Of a stretch of DNA of 64,000 nucleotides, positions 31,301 through 42,941 are shown piece after piece. Below the pieces are notes generated by a model. That model was not told the origin of the DNA. It worked only from the letters and a program-made list of their open reading frames with translations, and ran no database searches. Source of the DNA: Undaria pinnatifida. Its lineage: Eukaryota > Sar > Phaeophyceae > Laminariales > Alariaceae. The stretch is from the NCBI GenBank assembly GCA_012845835.1, contig JABAKD010000002.1, forward strand, positions 23,478,518 to 23,542,517, written 5' to 3'. Position numbers and translations under genes: made by a program. Position 1 is the stretch's first letter, and the number at the start of each line of letters is the position of its first letter.

Positions 31301-34300
31301 GGACCAAGGCCGGGTCAGTGTCGCTGCGCTGTGCGTGTCTCGTCGATCAAACCTCCTGAAATTAGATACTCAACAGCAGCATGATGCAGCATAACAGATA
31401 GTTCTCCCTTTTTTTTCGGTTGAATTGTTGAAGGCGGACAATCTGCATCTCCGATCACAATAACACGATCAGCATGGGAGCAACCCATACTGCACTCGTA
31501 TATAACGCAGCCCAGCAATGCCTGTCAAACCACATCATGCCGCACACCCAGTAGTGTCTCCAGAGAAAAAAGAAGTCGGTACCCGTACGACTGGTGGTGC
31601 TGTACTCTAGCAGGGGCAGCATTAGAATAATCAGCAGCACAGAAGAAGCAGAAGGTGTATGTAGCAGCGGTAGTAACAGCAGCACGGCACATGGGACCAG
31701 AGCGGGGTCAGTGTCGCTGTGCGTGTGTCTCGTCCATCAACCTCCTGAAAATAGTATACTCGTACAGCAGCATGCTGCAGCAAAACCATACTGTACTCGT
31801 ATATCACGTATTAACAGCCTAGCAATGCCTGTCAAATCACAAATTGCTGCACACGCAGTAGTTGGTGCCTGTGAAATCACACGCTGCCGCACCTATCTCG
31901 ACGAACTCTCAACGACTTACAGCGAAACCAGCACGAGAAGAGTTGTCTGTCATTTGTGCGTGCACAGGACCCGTCGGAACTGGCCTTGGTGCCGTGTACG
32001 CCGAGTGCCGTGGACAAATGTGGCCGAAAAGCTTGATACAAACATACACACATACACGCACATACAGAAAAAGTAATTCGAGCCACCCTACCCTCGTATG
32101 CGATCCGATATGAAGAGTTTTTTTTCCCTTGGAAAACCAAGAAAAGAAGGCTCAGCGCTGCGCGCTTCGCGCGCCTCATATGTAAATGTATAATTGTGAT
32201 TTTTTTTCTTCCCTTCGGGCACATCTCTTCGTGCTCGCACCTTTGTCCTAAACGTCGGGTGGGGTGGGCACGATTCGACCGTCGGGCTCTCGGTGCCGGA
32301 GGTTTGGGCGCGATCCGTGCAGTGTGTCATGCGTGGCAAGCCTTTCAAACTTTTTCGGCATTGGGCACACTTAAGGCAAATCCCCGGGTTTCCGCAACAT
32401 CCCCGCGGGGATTGGGTTTCTGCATCCCTTATCCCCGCGTACACACGTAAAATTTGGATGCAAACCCGGCTTTTCTGCTCTCGTAGAAGGTACACGTTTC
32501 TTTCCCTCTTTTTGCACAGAGCACCACGCTACGATCCTGCCGCCCAGCAGCAGTCCAGCCCCCTAGCAACAGCAGCCTGCAACTGTATGCGCGTGTGGCT
32601 GCTGTTGTAGTAGCTGATTCTTTGATCGGAGCGTGGCATTTGTCACCCCATCATACCCCATCTTCCCGGTGTGCTGCCGCTTCGGATGCATCTCAATTGC
32701 ATGTCCAAAGGGGTATTGTTTTGTGTCGGAGATTTTGCTCACGCCACAGATGACAGGTACCAAACATGAGGACGGCACAACGCTACGTGTACCACTTTTT
32801 TTTTTCTTTTTTTTTTTATCCTCCGGCGGATGGGGAAAAATAAAGCTTTAGCTCACCACACTTCCACGTATTTTCATACGCGTCGTGTGTCGATTTAACT
32901 CAGTTGCTTTCGCAGCCCAACGCTAGCTGGCGCACCCTTCGGGTCCCATTGTAGGTATAGCGTAAGCTGTCCCTATCAGTGGTCTTCGTTACAACCCCGG
33001 CAGCGCAAGCTGCCGTTGTATACGGATGCGTGTGTATGTCGACCCGGCCTCTCCCCTGAGGGTCAGTCAACCCTACCGCACAGCAGCAGTAGTGGGATAC
33101 ATCATGTACATGCGCGTAGCGAGTCCTCGCTATGCTGAGGCGAGTTGCTTTCGTCTCCGCGAGGGGACGGTTTTGAATCGGACGACGATCAAAACAATCC
33201 AGCGTAATTTTGCTTGACTATAAAAAGCAAACAGCAGTGGATATAGGCGCTGATGGCACCACGCTACGATCCTGCCGCCCAGCAGCGGTCCAGCCTCCTA
33301 GCATCAACAGCCTGCAACTCTATGCGCGTGTGGCTGCTGTTGTAGAAGCTGATTCTTTGATCAGAGCGTGCAATTGTCTCCCTACCATACCCCTGTGCTG
33401 CCACTTCGTGCGCATCTCCATTGCATGCCCATAGATCGCGCCAATTTGGACGGTAATATAGGAAACTTTTTGATTGTAATTTATCTACTAACCCATCCTT
33501 ACATTTACGTCCAAATATACAGAGTGTTTTTACGTCCGTGACAGAGGGGTAAAAATGTTGTGGGTCGGAGATTTTGCTCACACCACAGATGACAGGGACC
33601 AGACAGCATGAGGACAGCACAACGCTACCTGTACAACCTTGCCGCACAGCAGCAGTAGTAGGATACATCATGTATGTGCGCGTGGCGAGTCCTCGGTATG
33701 CTGAGGCGAGTTGCTTTCGTCTCCACGAGGGGACGATTTTGAATCGGTCGACGATCAAAGCAATCCAGCGTATTTTTTCTTGACTATAAAAAGCAAACAG
33801 CAGTGGATATAGGCGCTGATGCTCCATTAGAAAGGGCTTCTCTTTCTCAGCGACAATAATAGAAGCCCTACAGTTCCTCATTCCGCGCACTCTCTGCGAT
33901 GAACTGGCGGTGAAGGGGGATGATTGCTCATCCTGGCGTGTACCACTCGTGGTCAAGTTCAATATATGGCTCAACAAGACAGGAAGAGTACCTATTCTGA
34001 AATTAATTGCTGATTTCCATACAAAAAAACAGGAAACAAAGAAAAAACATCAAAACCACGATAGAAAGACGGCGCACGGAACAACTGGCTGCTGATTTGT
34101 TTTTTTGCCGGTTGAAAATCCACCTATTCGTCCTTTTATTTTTACCACGCAAATTTTGCTGCACAAGAGTCGCCCGTATAAAAATTCCCCATCGTACGAG
34201 TACTGGCGCTGGGCACGTACGCACCGATGGGATTACCACTTATTTTCGGTTCTCCACCACGACGGCGAGAGAGCGAACCGTACCCGGGAGGGCGCCTCCC

Positions 34301-37300
34301 CACACTCCGCTTCTCGAGCTGCGGACAAGAGCATAGTTTTTACTACCACCAGGTACATCTTACTTGCCCACAGACAGTCAGATGTTGGATGTTTGGGTTT
34401 CGTTCCTGCGCCACTCCCTTAGGCACTTCCCGGAGGGGAACCTTGTTATCATTATTAATACGTACTGGTACGAAATGTGGGGGCCGATACTAAAATTAGT
34501 GTAGAACAACCCTCTCCCAAAGAAGAAACCCAGACTGGGTCAGTATTCCTGGTTTTTATTGGATGTCCTGTACTATCTGTAATCTGTACACCTCGTATTT
34601 TGAAGATGTGTGCGATATTGCCGTCGCCGTCCTTGCCGACTTTTCAACGAATTTCACGCCTACGACGTGGGGCGAATTGAACGTACGATATGAACCCTGA
34701 ATCATGCCCTACGGATTTGTGAGCGTGGTTACGGTACGTACTCGGATAGCCAATTAGCTGAGAGTGTTGAGGACGGCTACTTTCGACATGCCTGATACCA
34801 GCGCGCTGCTGCACACGCCGTTTCACTGTCTTGACATGGTCATATGTTGCTGTTGCCTCTCTTGCTGTATGGGCCCATCACCGCCCCCCCCCACACAATT
34901 GTGCAGGGACGCCGGCCCGGCACTAGAAACCCCGCCGGTTGACAGGCGGCAGCTCCTGGCGCGCGATTCTTGCGACAGCTTCCTCTACTACGCGACAGGG
35001 AGCCGGAAGTGCTCCGGTGTGCTGGTCACCATCAACCTCGCCCACAGGCACGACTTGTTCTCGCTCTTGTGGAACATGTTCAGCCCCGTCAACGACAGGG
35101 TAACGGTCGAGGTGGCTCTAAACGACGACGACATTGAACCGATGGTATTCGCGGTCACCCCAAAGCGCGACGTTAAGAATCTACTGCAGTCAGTGCCGCA
35201 CCTGCAGGACTTCGCGGGGGTAACCCGCGCGGCTTCTCTGCCCCCCAGATTTGTCTGTCTCTCCGAGTTTTTTGCCCTTCTGGATCCGCTGCTGCCACCC
35301 TCCGCCGTCAAGATCATGTCCGAGTACCCGGACCTGCTTGAGCTCCTTCACTTCACGGACCAGAACGAGCAGCCCATCGCGGGACAAGCGGAAACGCCAA
35401 AGAAAGTGCTGAGGTTCACGTTTCGTCTCCCGGTGGTGAGGGGAAACAATACGGGGGACATGAGGGGTGGCGCGAAGATGATCGAGCTGGTGCTTTTCTA
35501 CATCGAATTCTTGAACAAGTGAGTTCTGTCGTGAAAGAAACGATGTCTTCATTTTGGTGTCTTGCTGCAGATAGGTGGTTCTCCTACTCGAAGTCGATTT
35601 CGGTTTTACTACGATTTACGGTTGCTGCAGATGCCGTCCTGACCACCTGTGCACCCAGTTCGTTGTAGCCTGTCTCCTGGGCACACTATTCGAAATGCGC
35701 TTGTCCATATCCGAGTAAGTTCCGGTGCTCTACTGCAGTAAAGAGTAGAACCCGGAATATGGTGGATTCCAAGCCTGGAATGAATGCATACTGGTACGTT
35801 GTCATTATGCCATACCTCTGTCTTGCGACCGCGGGCTAGATGGTGGCAACATCTTGTTTACAGTGTGAGATCAACAAGGACATACACTGCTCGTACCGTC
35901 CGTATATCCCAATCGCTTGACGGCACAGTCGAAAAAATTGCCAGCGAGGAAATATCTATTTCACCAGTATGTGGTAGCCGCAAGGGTTTTTCCTTCAGAC
36001 ATCAACGCGCACCCATGCTTCTTTGCTGGACGTTAGAACTCCTGGTTGCTATATACGGCGCACGTTGCGGTTCCGCCTCGCCTGACCCACCACAGGAATC
36101 GTGACGAGCCGTGTCTTCACACTGACAACATCGCGAAACCACGAAGTTTGTCGCAAAACAACGAAGTTATGCATCACAGCTGAGATGTCTAATTGATTTG
36201 TACCCACAATTATTTAAAATGCGTCAACTGTGAGTTCGAACATTTAAGTGGTCAATACTCAACTTTCCAAAATGTGTGGAACTACGGCCGCGCGTTTGTA
36301 CGCGTTCGTTCCTGTGCAAGGATACAGCCCAGCGACTCCCCTAAATTTTGCCGGAGTTTGCGGGACAATTTTTTAGGGCGAAACCGGTCCATGAAGACAT
36401 GGCCGCTGATTGGCGTCTCATTTCCACGAACTGCCACTTTTTGTTTCGTGTGGTAGGTATAAGATGCCCCCCGCCACAAAGAAGAAGGCGCTTGACAGAC
36501 GAGCCACCGTGGCGAAGAGCAAGTTAAAGTTGACTAGAGAGCAGCGCCAAGAGCGCGAACAGCAGCTGAAGAACGATAGGCTTCAGAGGGAGAGGGAGGA
36601 GTATGAGACCCTCACGCCGGAGCAGAAACGCCGACGGGACGTGAAGGAAGAGAAGAAATCGAAAAAGGCTGCCTCCAACAGAAAACTCAAGGTATGTGCA
36701 TATCGATTCTCATTATTGTTCAATTTGCCATCTGACAATGAGTAGCGCTTCTTCCACTCATACCGTCCATATGTAAAAAGAGATTCAAAATCCCATGACT
36801 GCAGACATTGAAGCTGTTACGGATCAGACCTGAATACTTGACGAAACAAGACCAACAAAAACGCCTCCTCATGAACACCTCCATCGACTCCTAACCGCCG
36901 CTTCACGCAATCAAATATGAAAGGGTGACGTTTTCCACAGATCGTATATAACAATACCGCGGCAAGGGGGGGAGGGGGGGGGGGGCGGAGATCAATGCTG
37001 ACGAGATTGGGGATATAAACCCAACTCTGTATAAATAGTGTTAGTTAGAAGTTAGAAGCCGGACCTGCTGGGCTACGTGAGCGCAACTGAAGTAGCTCAA
37101 CCGTTTGGCACATGCTACGGTACAGGTGCACGACTTTTTTTCGCCCAAAAAATGATGTTGGAGTAAATTTAACGCCTCTACAACTGGAAACCCGTTTTGG
37201 TGAACAAAATTACTTGAAGATAATATAGGGAGGGATTTTGGGGCTCTAAAAGGGTTAACGCGCAGCCTAATGAACAAACGCATGACCTATAGGTACACAA

Positions 37301-38631
37301 CAAAAGAAAAGAGCAGAACAGGAACGACGTTCGGACGACTTGGAGTTATGGGGGCCCGTCATTCACGAAAGAAAAATGGTCAAAAAATGCTATTGAAAAT
37401 GGCCTAAAAGTGCTATTGATACCTCTAGCGTAACACGTGTAAAGTAGAGCTTCAAGCCAACAGCCAATACAGCACCAGTACAGAGTATCGGGAAGTCAAA
37501 ATGCTGATCTATATAACGTCGTACCAATGGTGTAGTTCGGGTTTGGTACTGCGAGTACAGGGATATACCTGCGTGCGCAGTTTTTTCGTTGTTTAATACT
37601 GCGAGTGCTGGGCTGTACGCAATATTTTCGAGGTTGGCACTGCGAACGCTGGGCTGTTTACGTAGTATATTTGATATCTGATACCGCGAGTATTGCGAAC
37701 CTTGGAGTGTGCTGGCATTGCCCAGATTACTGACAGTATTCCCGGCACCCGGTATACTGTTACGACCTACGTGTGGTTCGTACTAAAATCAAGTTTCACT
37801 TCCGTTGCACCGGTACACGCCATAAATTTCGCAAAGCGTAGGCGAGGGAAGGCACGAAAAATACTACGATGGCGTTGAAAGGGGTTGTTGCAGAGCTTTG
37901 TCGTCGTCCCCGCTGTTTGTGCGTGGGGTATTTGGATACCAACGTTTCGGGCGTCGCCAAGCTTCGATATTTGCTGCTTCCACTATTTTTTAACACAATT
38001 CTGCCATCATTACCGGTATAATTTTGTAGTTACGATACCAGGTGTGATATCATTATGGCATTTTTAATATACAACCTGGTGCGTATGTACGGGTTCGGGC
38101 ACGATGCAGCTATGGCCTCGGCTGTGTTGGTTACCAATGGAGATGTCGAGAGACAGACAGAGAGAGTGGAGGGGAGAGAAACGCGCGAACGACAACTCCA
38201 ACATCCAACCGACTCGCAAGCGGCGAACGCGACACACTTGAAAAAATGTTGTTCCGCATTTGTCTTACTGTTATTGGTAGAATCCGCTCTACGTACGACG
38301 CATAGTCTTGACGATTTCAGAGCGAGGACAGTCTTGAGATGCTGAGTCGTACCGTGTGCACAAATTCAGCGATATATACCCATTAGTGACCAAAATATTC
38401 CCGCCCCTTACCCTCGCGTTCCATGACCTGAGCGATTTAACGTTTTCTGCACTTGTTCGTCCATCATTATTCCACTAAATCAATGCTCATGTCAAGCAAT
38501 CGACCCCTCTCCATAGCGGTTCGACCGCTCCTGCACTTGTTCAAGTATATGACCAGGTCAAGCAATCGATTCCTCTTTAACCCATTGATTGTATTTCGTT
38601 GCCTTCGCAGATGAAGTTGACCAAGGCCTAA
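28373..38631 (+). CDS. CCDC47: PAT complex subunit CCDC47 (5 exons seen; 5' end unresolved)
   Basis: CCDC47 is an ER membrane protein of the PAT/multipass translocon that helps insert multi-spanning proteins and binds calcium. Exons: 28373-28781, 34907-35518, 35631-35714, 36457-36691 and 38611-38631 (TAA), all in phase. The first has an acidic lumenal stretch (FEELPDDDEF) and one membrane segment (YFSLAIIALYLVVYIRG). The second is the DUF1682 core: RHDLFSLLWNMFSPVNDRVT, LNDDDIEPMVFAVTPKRD, LPPRFVCLSEFF and ELLHFTDQ (animal RQDLLNVLARMMRPVSDQV, MNDEDMDTYVFAVG, VHFSDQ). The fourth is the Lys/Arg/Glu coiled-coil tail (KLKLTREQRQEREQQLKNDR, PEQKRRRDVKEE). A 21-nt terminal exon adds MKLTKA, like the animal MKQIKVKAM end. 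The phase-1 start of exon 28373 implies an upstream exon with the signal peptide, which I could not fix; ATG 28405 is an in-exon alternative. One intron is 6.1 kb and repeat-filled. Confidence 0.88.
28899..29877 (+). mobile_element. Tandem pair of ~540 bp TIR elements (family 2)
   Basis: Two head-to-tail copies start at about 28899 and 29308, each with CCATTGTT[TG]ATGG[TG]ACC ... CGATCCAGGTCACA. The second ends in the inverted form GGGTACCATAAACAATGGCC (to 29877). Inside both: CGCCGCCTAAAGAT, ACCATGGCGATCGAGGT, GCATCTTCGCGAAT. A third copy is at 46708-47246. Short open frames do not persist between copies, so it is non-autonomous. It lies in CCDC47 intron 28782-34906. Confidence 0.75.
29878..30700 (+). 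mobile_element. Partial family-2 copy split by a family-1 insertion
   Basis: 29878-29992 repeats the middle of family 2 (GAGATCGGGACGAAACACGC, CATTCGTCTCCACATGCAGT). The expected right end resumes at 30632-30700 (GATCGAGATCTATGGC ... GGGGTACCATAAATAG). The interruption is the G-tract element 29993-30620. Confidence 0.7.
29993..30620 (+). mobile_element. G-tract dispersed element, copy B, with target-site duplication
   Basis: A 628 bp element flanked by AGGCGAATATT (29982-29992) and AGGCAAATATT (30621-30631), an 11-bp target duplication with one difference. It begins ATAAATATAAAAATACACTC, has the conserved TGAGATCGAAGATTTCGTCG and TACTCCGATCGCGCGTATTA blocks, then several G tracts, GGTGCTAGGTCTAGGCGAT, and ends GCATGGATAGCG. 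No coding sequence. Confidence 0.75.
30722..32180 (-). repeat. Arm 2 of the large broken inverted repeat, internally expanded
   Basis: 30722-30975 and 31875-32180 are reverse complements of 27158-27485 and 26530-26832. The centre is expanded by a duplicated CAG-rich block: about 31130-31385 and 31560-31790 share AGAAAAAAGAAGTCG, GTAGTAACA[AG]CAGC and GGTCAGTGTCGCTG. It is inside a CCDC47 intron. Confidence 0.7.
32520..33830 (+). repeat. Tandem segmental duplication, about 0.7 kb unit, two copies
   Basis: GCACCACGCTACGATCCTGC starts at 32520 and 33258. CGGAGATTTTGCTCAC lies at 32728 and 33568. CTTGACTATAAAAAGCAAAC lies at 33215 and 33780, each followed by AGCAGTGGATATAGGCGCTG. The copies differ by substitutions and indels. 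No coding potential beyond short frames. It lies in CCDC47 intron 28782-34906. Confidence 0.85.
36180..36345 (+). repeat. Possible degenerate family-1 fragment
   Basis: GTCAACTGTGAGTTCGAACA ... GCAAGGATACAGCCCAGCGA followed by CTCCCCT loosely matches the conserved end of the G-tract element (CAGCTGTGAGATCGAAG ... AAGGATACAGGTCGGCGACT). It lies in a CCDC47 intron. Weak. Confidence 0.3.
37167..37259 (+). mobile_element. Copy of the short MITE
   Basis: TTTAACGCCTCTACAACTGG ... GGCTCTAAAAGGGTTAACGC; the body CTGGAAACCCGTTTTGG is identical to 9031-9119. It lies in the last CCDC47 intron. Confidence 0.7.
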
Positions 38632-41600
38632 ACACGGGAGAAATGTGGCAAGCATTTCCTCGCGACAAATACGTTGGCTGTGTCCCGCACAGTTGGTTAC
38701 ATGTAGCGTGCTATGGCCGGCCTTTACCAACCCGCGGCACCGATACTGATGGTGGCGGGCGCCGACAGGGCGGCAGATTACGTTTTTTTTTTAACTATGT
38801 ACAGAGAGCTTGGAAATATAATATATTTTACGCACTCAACCTAGTTCGCGCGCGACAGGAGTTGGGCGCAAAAACTACTCCCGCGGAGGGAGGGGCATGC
38901 CCGTAGATGTGTGCCAGACGGTGTGGATGCCGGGTTTAGGACCCAGTTGGCCTGCTTTAGGCGGGCGCTTGGAGCATCGCTCGTGTGAGGCGTCGACCAA
39001 GCCCAACCAAGAGTGGTTGGGTCGAAGCGTAAGGCATATTAATCAGTGGACCTGATGTACATTCAAGGATCCAAGGGGCACGGTTGTTTAGAAGGCATGC
39101 GTGGACGGGGAAGGGGGTGTGAGCGTGGGAGCTACTTACGTAGAGTTGAGTATTTCCTGCCCGAAGTTTTCCTGTTGTTTAATTTTCTTTCAAGGAAATT
39201 GCTGGTTGGTGGAAAATAACGTGCTCATGTCTTCCTCAAGCTTTGGGCCGTTGGACCCGGCAAATCATTTCCACTTATGATCCCAAATGTTTAGGCGAAC
39301 GCGTCTCGGGCTGTGCTGCTGAACGAGCAAAAACTCGCAGCTCATTTCTGTCTCTGTTCGCTTGCATGACAACCAATGCAGGGGCATTCTCCATGAATTA
39401 CTACGCCCAAGGGCGGCAAACTCCCCAGTTTAGTGGGATCCTCTACTACAGTAGTAGATGGGCAAATGAGGCGGCAGGAGTCCCTCGTACTCGCAGTAGC
39501 CCGTGTGCGTTCGAAGCTAAAAAAGCCAACGAAGTCCTGTCTCTAACAAAACATTCAAGCAGCAAGGCCGCCCAAAACACAGCGGCACGGCGACCGCGGG
39601 GAACCCGAGACGGTTTGCGACGAACTAAGTCACGCGAGATAGCTTAAGCTCGTTCGCTCCCGTAGACGCCGGGTTTGTGGAAATCGGTGGCATACAGCTC
39701 TCGCAATCAATAGTACCGCGAAGGACACACAAAACAAGAATTTGAGCCAGACGAACAGACAGGCGTACATACTCGTTGACTAATGGAAGCCTGTACGCAC
39801 CCCGCAAAATTAAGAGGCTTTTTGCCCAAAGGCAAAAAACACGGCCTTAGCGCTTCGCGCTTGACCCTGCCTTACTACTACAAAAAATCCGAACGCATCA
39901 TATGCGTGGTTAGACAGAAAACGATAAGCCGGGATATTTAGCGCCATTTGAGGGTATAGTGGATATCCACCACAGAAAGCTCCCTGTACTGGTAGCCAAA
40001 CGAGCAGCAAACCTTAAGCTACCTGGACTCGTGTCTACTCAAGTTGGCTTTCATTATTGTACAGCGGTGCCTTGGCCACTGAGAGCACTACCGACGTGAG
40101 GTGCATCTTGCGCCGAATTTCCCCTATACTGTTACTAATGGATGGCACAAAACACACCCCGTAGAATGTTTCATGCCGAATACTCCCATATCCGAAAAAT
40201 ACATAATTTAATCAAATCAAATGAAAAAGAGTGGCCGATGCCCGAAAAAGCATACTTTAATCAATTGAAAAGCGTGGACACTAAATCACTGAAATATACA
40301 CTGCAAACCCTGTAATCAACTGAAAACAAGACGTACGTACGTCTAAGGATATAAAATTCAGGATATTTCGTAGCTAGAAACAGCAGCTCTCTACAACCGC
40401 ATTTCAAGGAAATTGGTAACGTCCTCGTACGACCGTCCAACCTAATAATTACTGGAGGGAACAGCACGCACGCGTCTATCGCTGGCGCGGCATTTACGGT
40501 AATACTTTCTGTCTCTTGTGTTGGAGTTACCCGCGCGAAACATAAACTAGATTCCAAAAATGGGTCGAAGACATTCCGATGGCTAGCATCGTCTCGAAAG
40601 AGACGTGCGGTCAATATGGTCAAATGACCAAGCCAAGCAACAAATGAGCACGCTCCCCGCTCCCCCCCCCCCTCCCTGGTCGGTGAAAACCCGACATGCT
40701 TCGTCTCGCCAATGTAGGGATGCGAGGGTGTACGTTTTAAGACTAATGCATGGCGAGGAGTACCCCCCCCCCGCCCCAGGTACCGTTACTTTATGCGCGG
40801 CTTGACCATTGCGGGAACGCCTCTATTGTATCCGTTCGACCGTGCACCCCCGACCGTACTGCCTCTTCTCTAAAACATGGCATGCACTACTGTAAGTCTA
40901 GAGCTCTGTCTAAATAGAGAAACGAGGTATTCACGATTGGACGGTGTGGTCGTAACTCGAACATGAAAAAAAATATCAACATGCAACAGGGATTACTCTA
41001 TGCCTGACTTGTTGACAGCCATAAATGCAAGGAATCACATGTTGGGTGGAGATCCTTCGGGCAAATACGCCCACTCGCTCCAAAGTGCTGCCGCGCAAAG
41101 CTATGGCATCCGCCATTCTGGCTGCTGTCTCGGGGCTCTATGTATACTGCCGTAAACAAATCGCTAAAAACACGAGAAACCGAGCAATCTCTCGCCCCAT
41201 TCCTAAATAAACTGTTGCAACGAAAACCGAAAACCACCTTTCCAACAATATGAGCATATAGGACGGCTGTGCGGGTGTGCTCATGAAACCGAACATAATA
41301 CTATTTTGGCTTGTGTCCGTATTCCCGCCGATCCTTATCGCGAACCAACTCCACCTACCGCAGTCCAGCGTGCAACCTATATCGTACACCCACCATGCAG
41401 CACGCAAGATAACATGCCCCCCGTGATAAACTGCCGAGCCTATACTCCAAAAATGACGGGGGTGCACACAACGAAAATGGTCGCTTTGGATAAATCTCGT
41501 CGAGATCGGCCCATAGACGCAACGTTCGGCGTTTGCACTATCCCCATGCGCGAGAAAACCAGCTTCGGAAATTGTCCGAGGGGGTGCATCATCTAGCGTG

Positions 41601-41664
41601 TTATACGGAACTGTAGTCTAGCGCGCAACCAACTCCACCTAGTCTAACGAAACAAAACTTTGCG
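38632..41664. other. Spacer between convergent CCDC47 and the Gln/Pro-rich gene
   Basis: 3 kb with no supported gene. A plus-strand frame of 134 codons (39243-39647) has no homology or clear signals. C tracts occur at 40660-40780. An AT-rich stretch at 40195-40320 has a duplicated CCGA[AT]AA ... ATCAA block. Confidence 0.5.
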
Positions 41665-42941
41665 TCAGGGCATCGACGTGCGGGTCTCCGCGGTAGACTC
41701 ATTGCCCGACGGCGGCGCGTGCAGAACCGCCACGCCCCCCCCCTGGCCCCCCCCCGACCGCGCCGCCGCCGCCAGTTGCAAATGCAAAAGCGGCGGCTGA
41801 GGAGGCATCGCATACGATACCTGCAGTCCCTGGTAGGCGCCATTTATATTCCAATCTCCGATTGGTCTCTGTTGAGGAGGCAAACCAGCCTGCGGCATCA
41901 TCAGAGGGTATCCTACCCCGGGAACCCCGCCGCCGGCTGCAGCGCCCCCCCAAGCGTCCGCATGGTGCGCATGCTCCGCCATCCCCATCGGCATTGGCAT
42001 GTACTCGTGGAGGGCACCAGGAGCAGGCGGCAGCAACTGCGGGGGCAGCAGCGGAGGGTGCACTATCCCCGCCCCCGAAAAATGTTGATGTATCCGTGAC
42101 GACGCCCCTTGAGGAGGAAGAGGAAGCGGTGGAAGCGGCGGTAGCGGCAGTGCCGGGGGTGGCGGCTGTGGGTGTGGAGGCGATCGCGGCGTCGATGGCG
42201 GCGGCGGTGTCGCCAAGCGCTCCCTGTATTTCTCCTGCTCTTGCTCACGCCAGATATCGCTGACCATGATCACCCGGGCTAACGTGTAGGGCAGCGCGAG
42301 CTGCGGGGGCGACGCGGAGAGGGTGGCTACGGTGTCGGCGCTAAACGCACGGCGCCGTTTTTTCTTCGCGCGGACGTCTTCCGACTCCATTGTTCGCCGC
42401 TGCAGCAGCGAACACGCCAGCCCGAGCACTTGGGCGAGGTCGTCCGGCAAACGCGCCTGCGCGCTGGCGAGCTGTTGCCAGGTCTCCACGGCCAAACTCG
42501 CATCTCCAGGACTTCTGAGGAGCATATCTACGAGAGATTGGGCGCACCGCCGGAAAGGTACACCGACCGCACCTCTTTTCGCAAGCCAGTCTACCTTCCG
42601 CAGGATGATGGCGGCGATCCCGCACCAAGTTCCGGGCCAAAGTCCGGCGAGGGTTAAGACACCGAGAGTAAGAACTTCATCAGGCGTGACCTTGGCGCCG
42701 TCCCCTCCGGTACGACCTTGGTCGGGCTCGGGTGGCGGAATTTGGGGAAAAGGCCGCGGCACTCTTGGGGCGTGATGTTGCGGGGGGGCTTCTGGTTGTT
42801 GGCCATGGCGCTGATCTGATTGTTGGTGGTGTCGTTGGTGGTCAAACTGTGGCTGCTGCTGCTGCAGCTGCTGCTGATCGCGCTGACTCATGCCGGGCAA
42901 GGAGGCGACGGCGGTGCCGACCCAAGCTTGTCGGCTCGTGC
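41665..42941 (-). CDS. Unknown Gln- and Pro-rich protein
   Basis: One long minus-strand exon with stop at 41665-41667. It begins after a good acceptor (GTGCGTTTTTTCAG|, 42941) or at ATG 42891 (MSQRDQQQLQQQQPQFDHQR), giving about 409 aa. Parts in order: a Gln/His-rich N-terminus; a conserved-looking ordered block (TPDEVLTLGVLTLAGLWPGT, IILRKVDWLAKRGAVGVPFR, AQSLVDMLLRSPGDASLAVE); a basic stretch AKKKRRRAF that could be a nuclear signal; then a long Pro-rich tail with Met/His/Gly-rich segments. Composition suggests a nuclear regulatory protein, an inference only. No family is recognised. A 5' exon beyond 42941 is possible. Confidence 0.6.

Noticed and set aside
39243-39647. 134-codon plus-strand frame
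   Set aside because: No homology, splice or promoter support; composition is not convincing.
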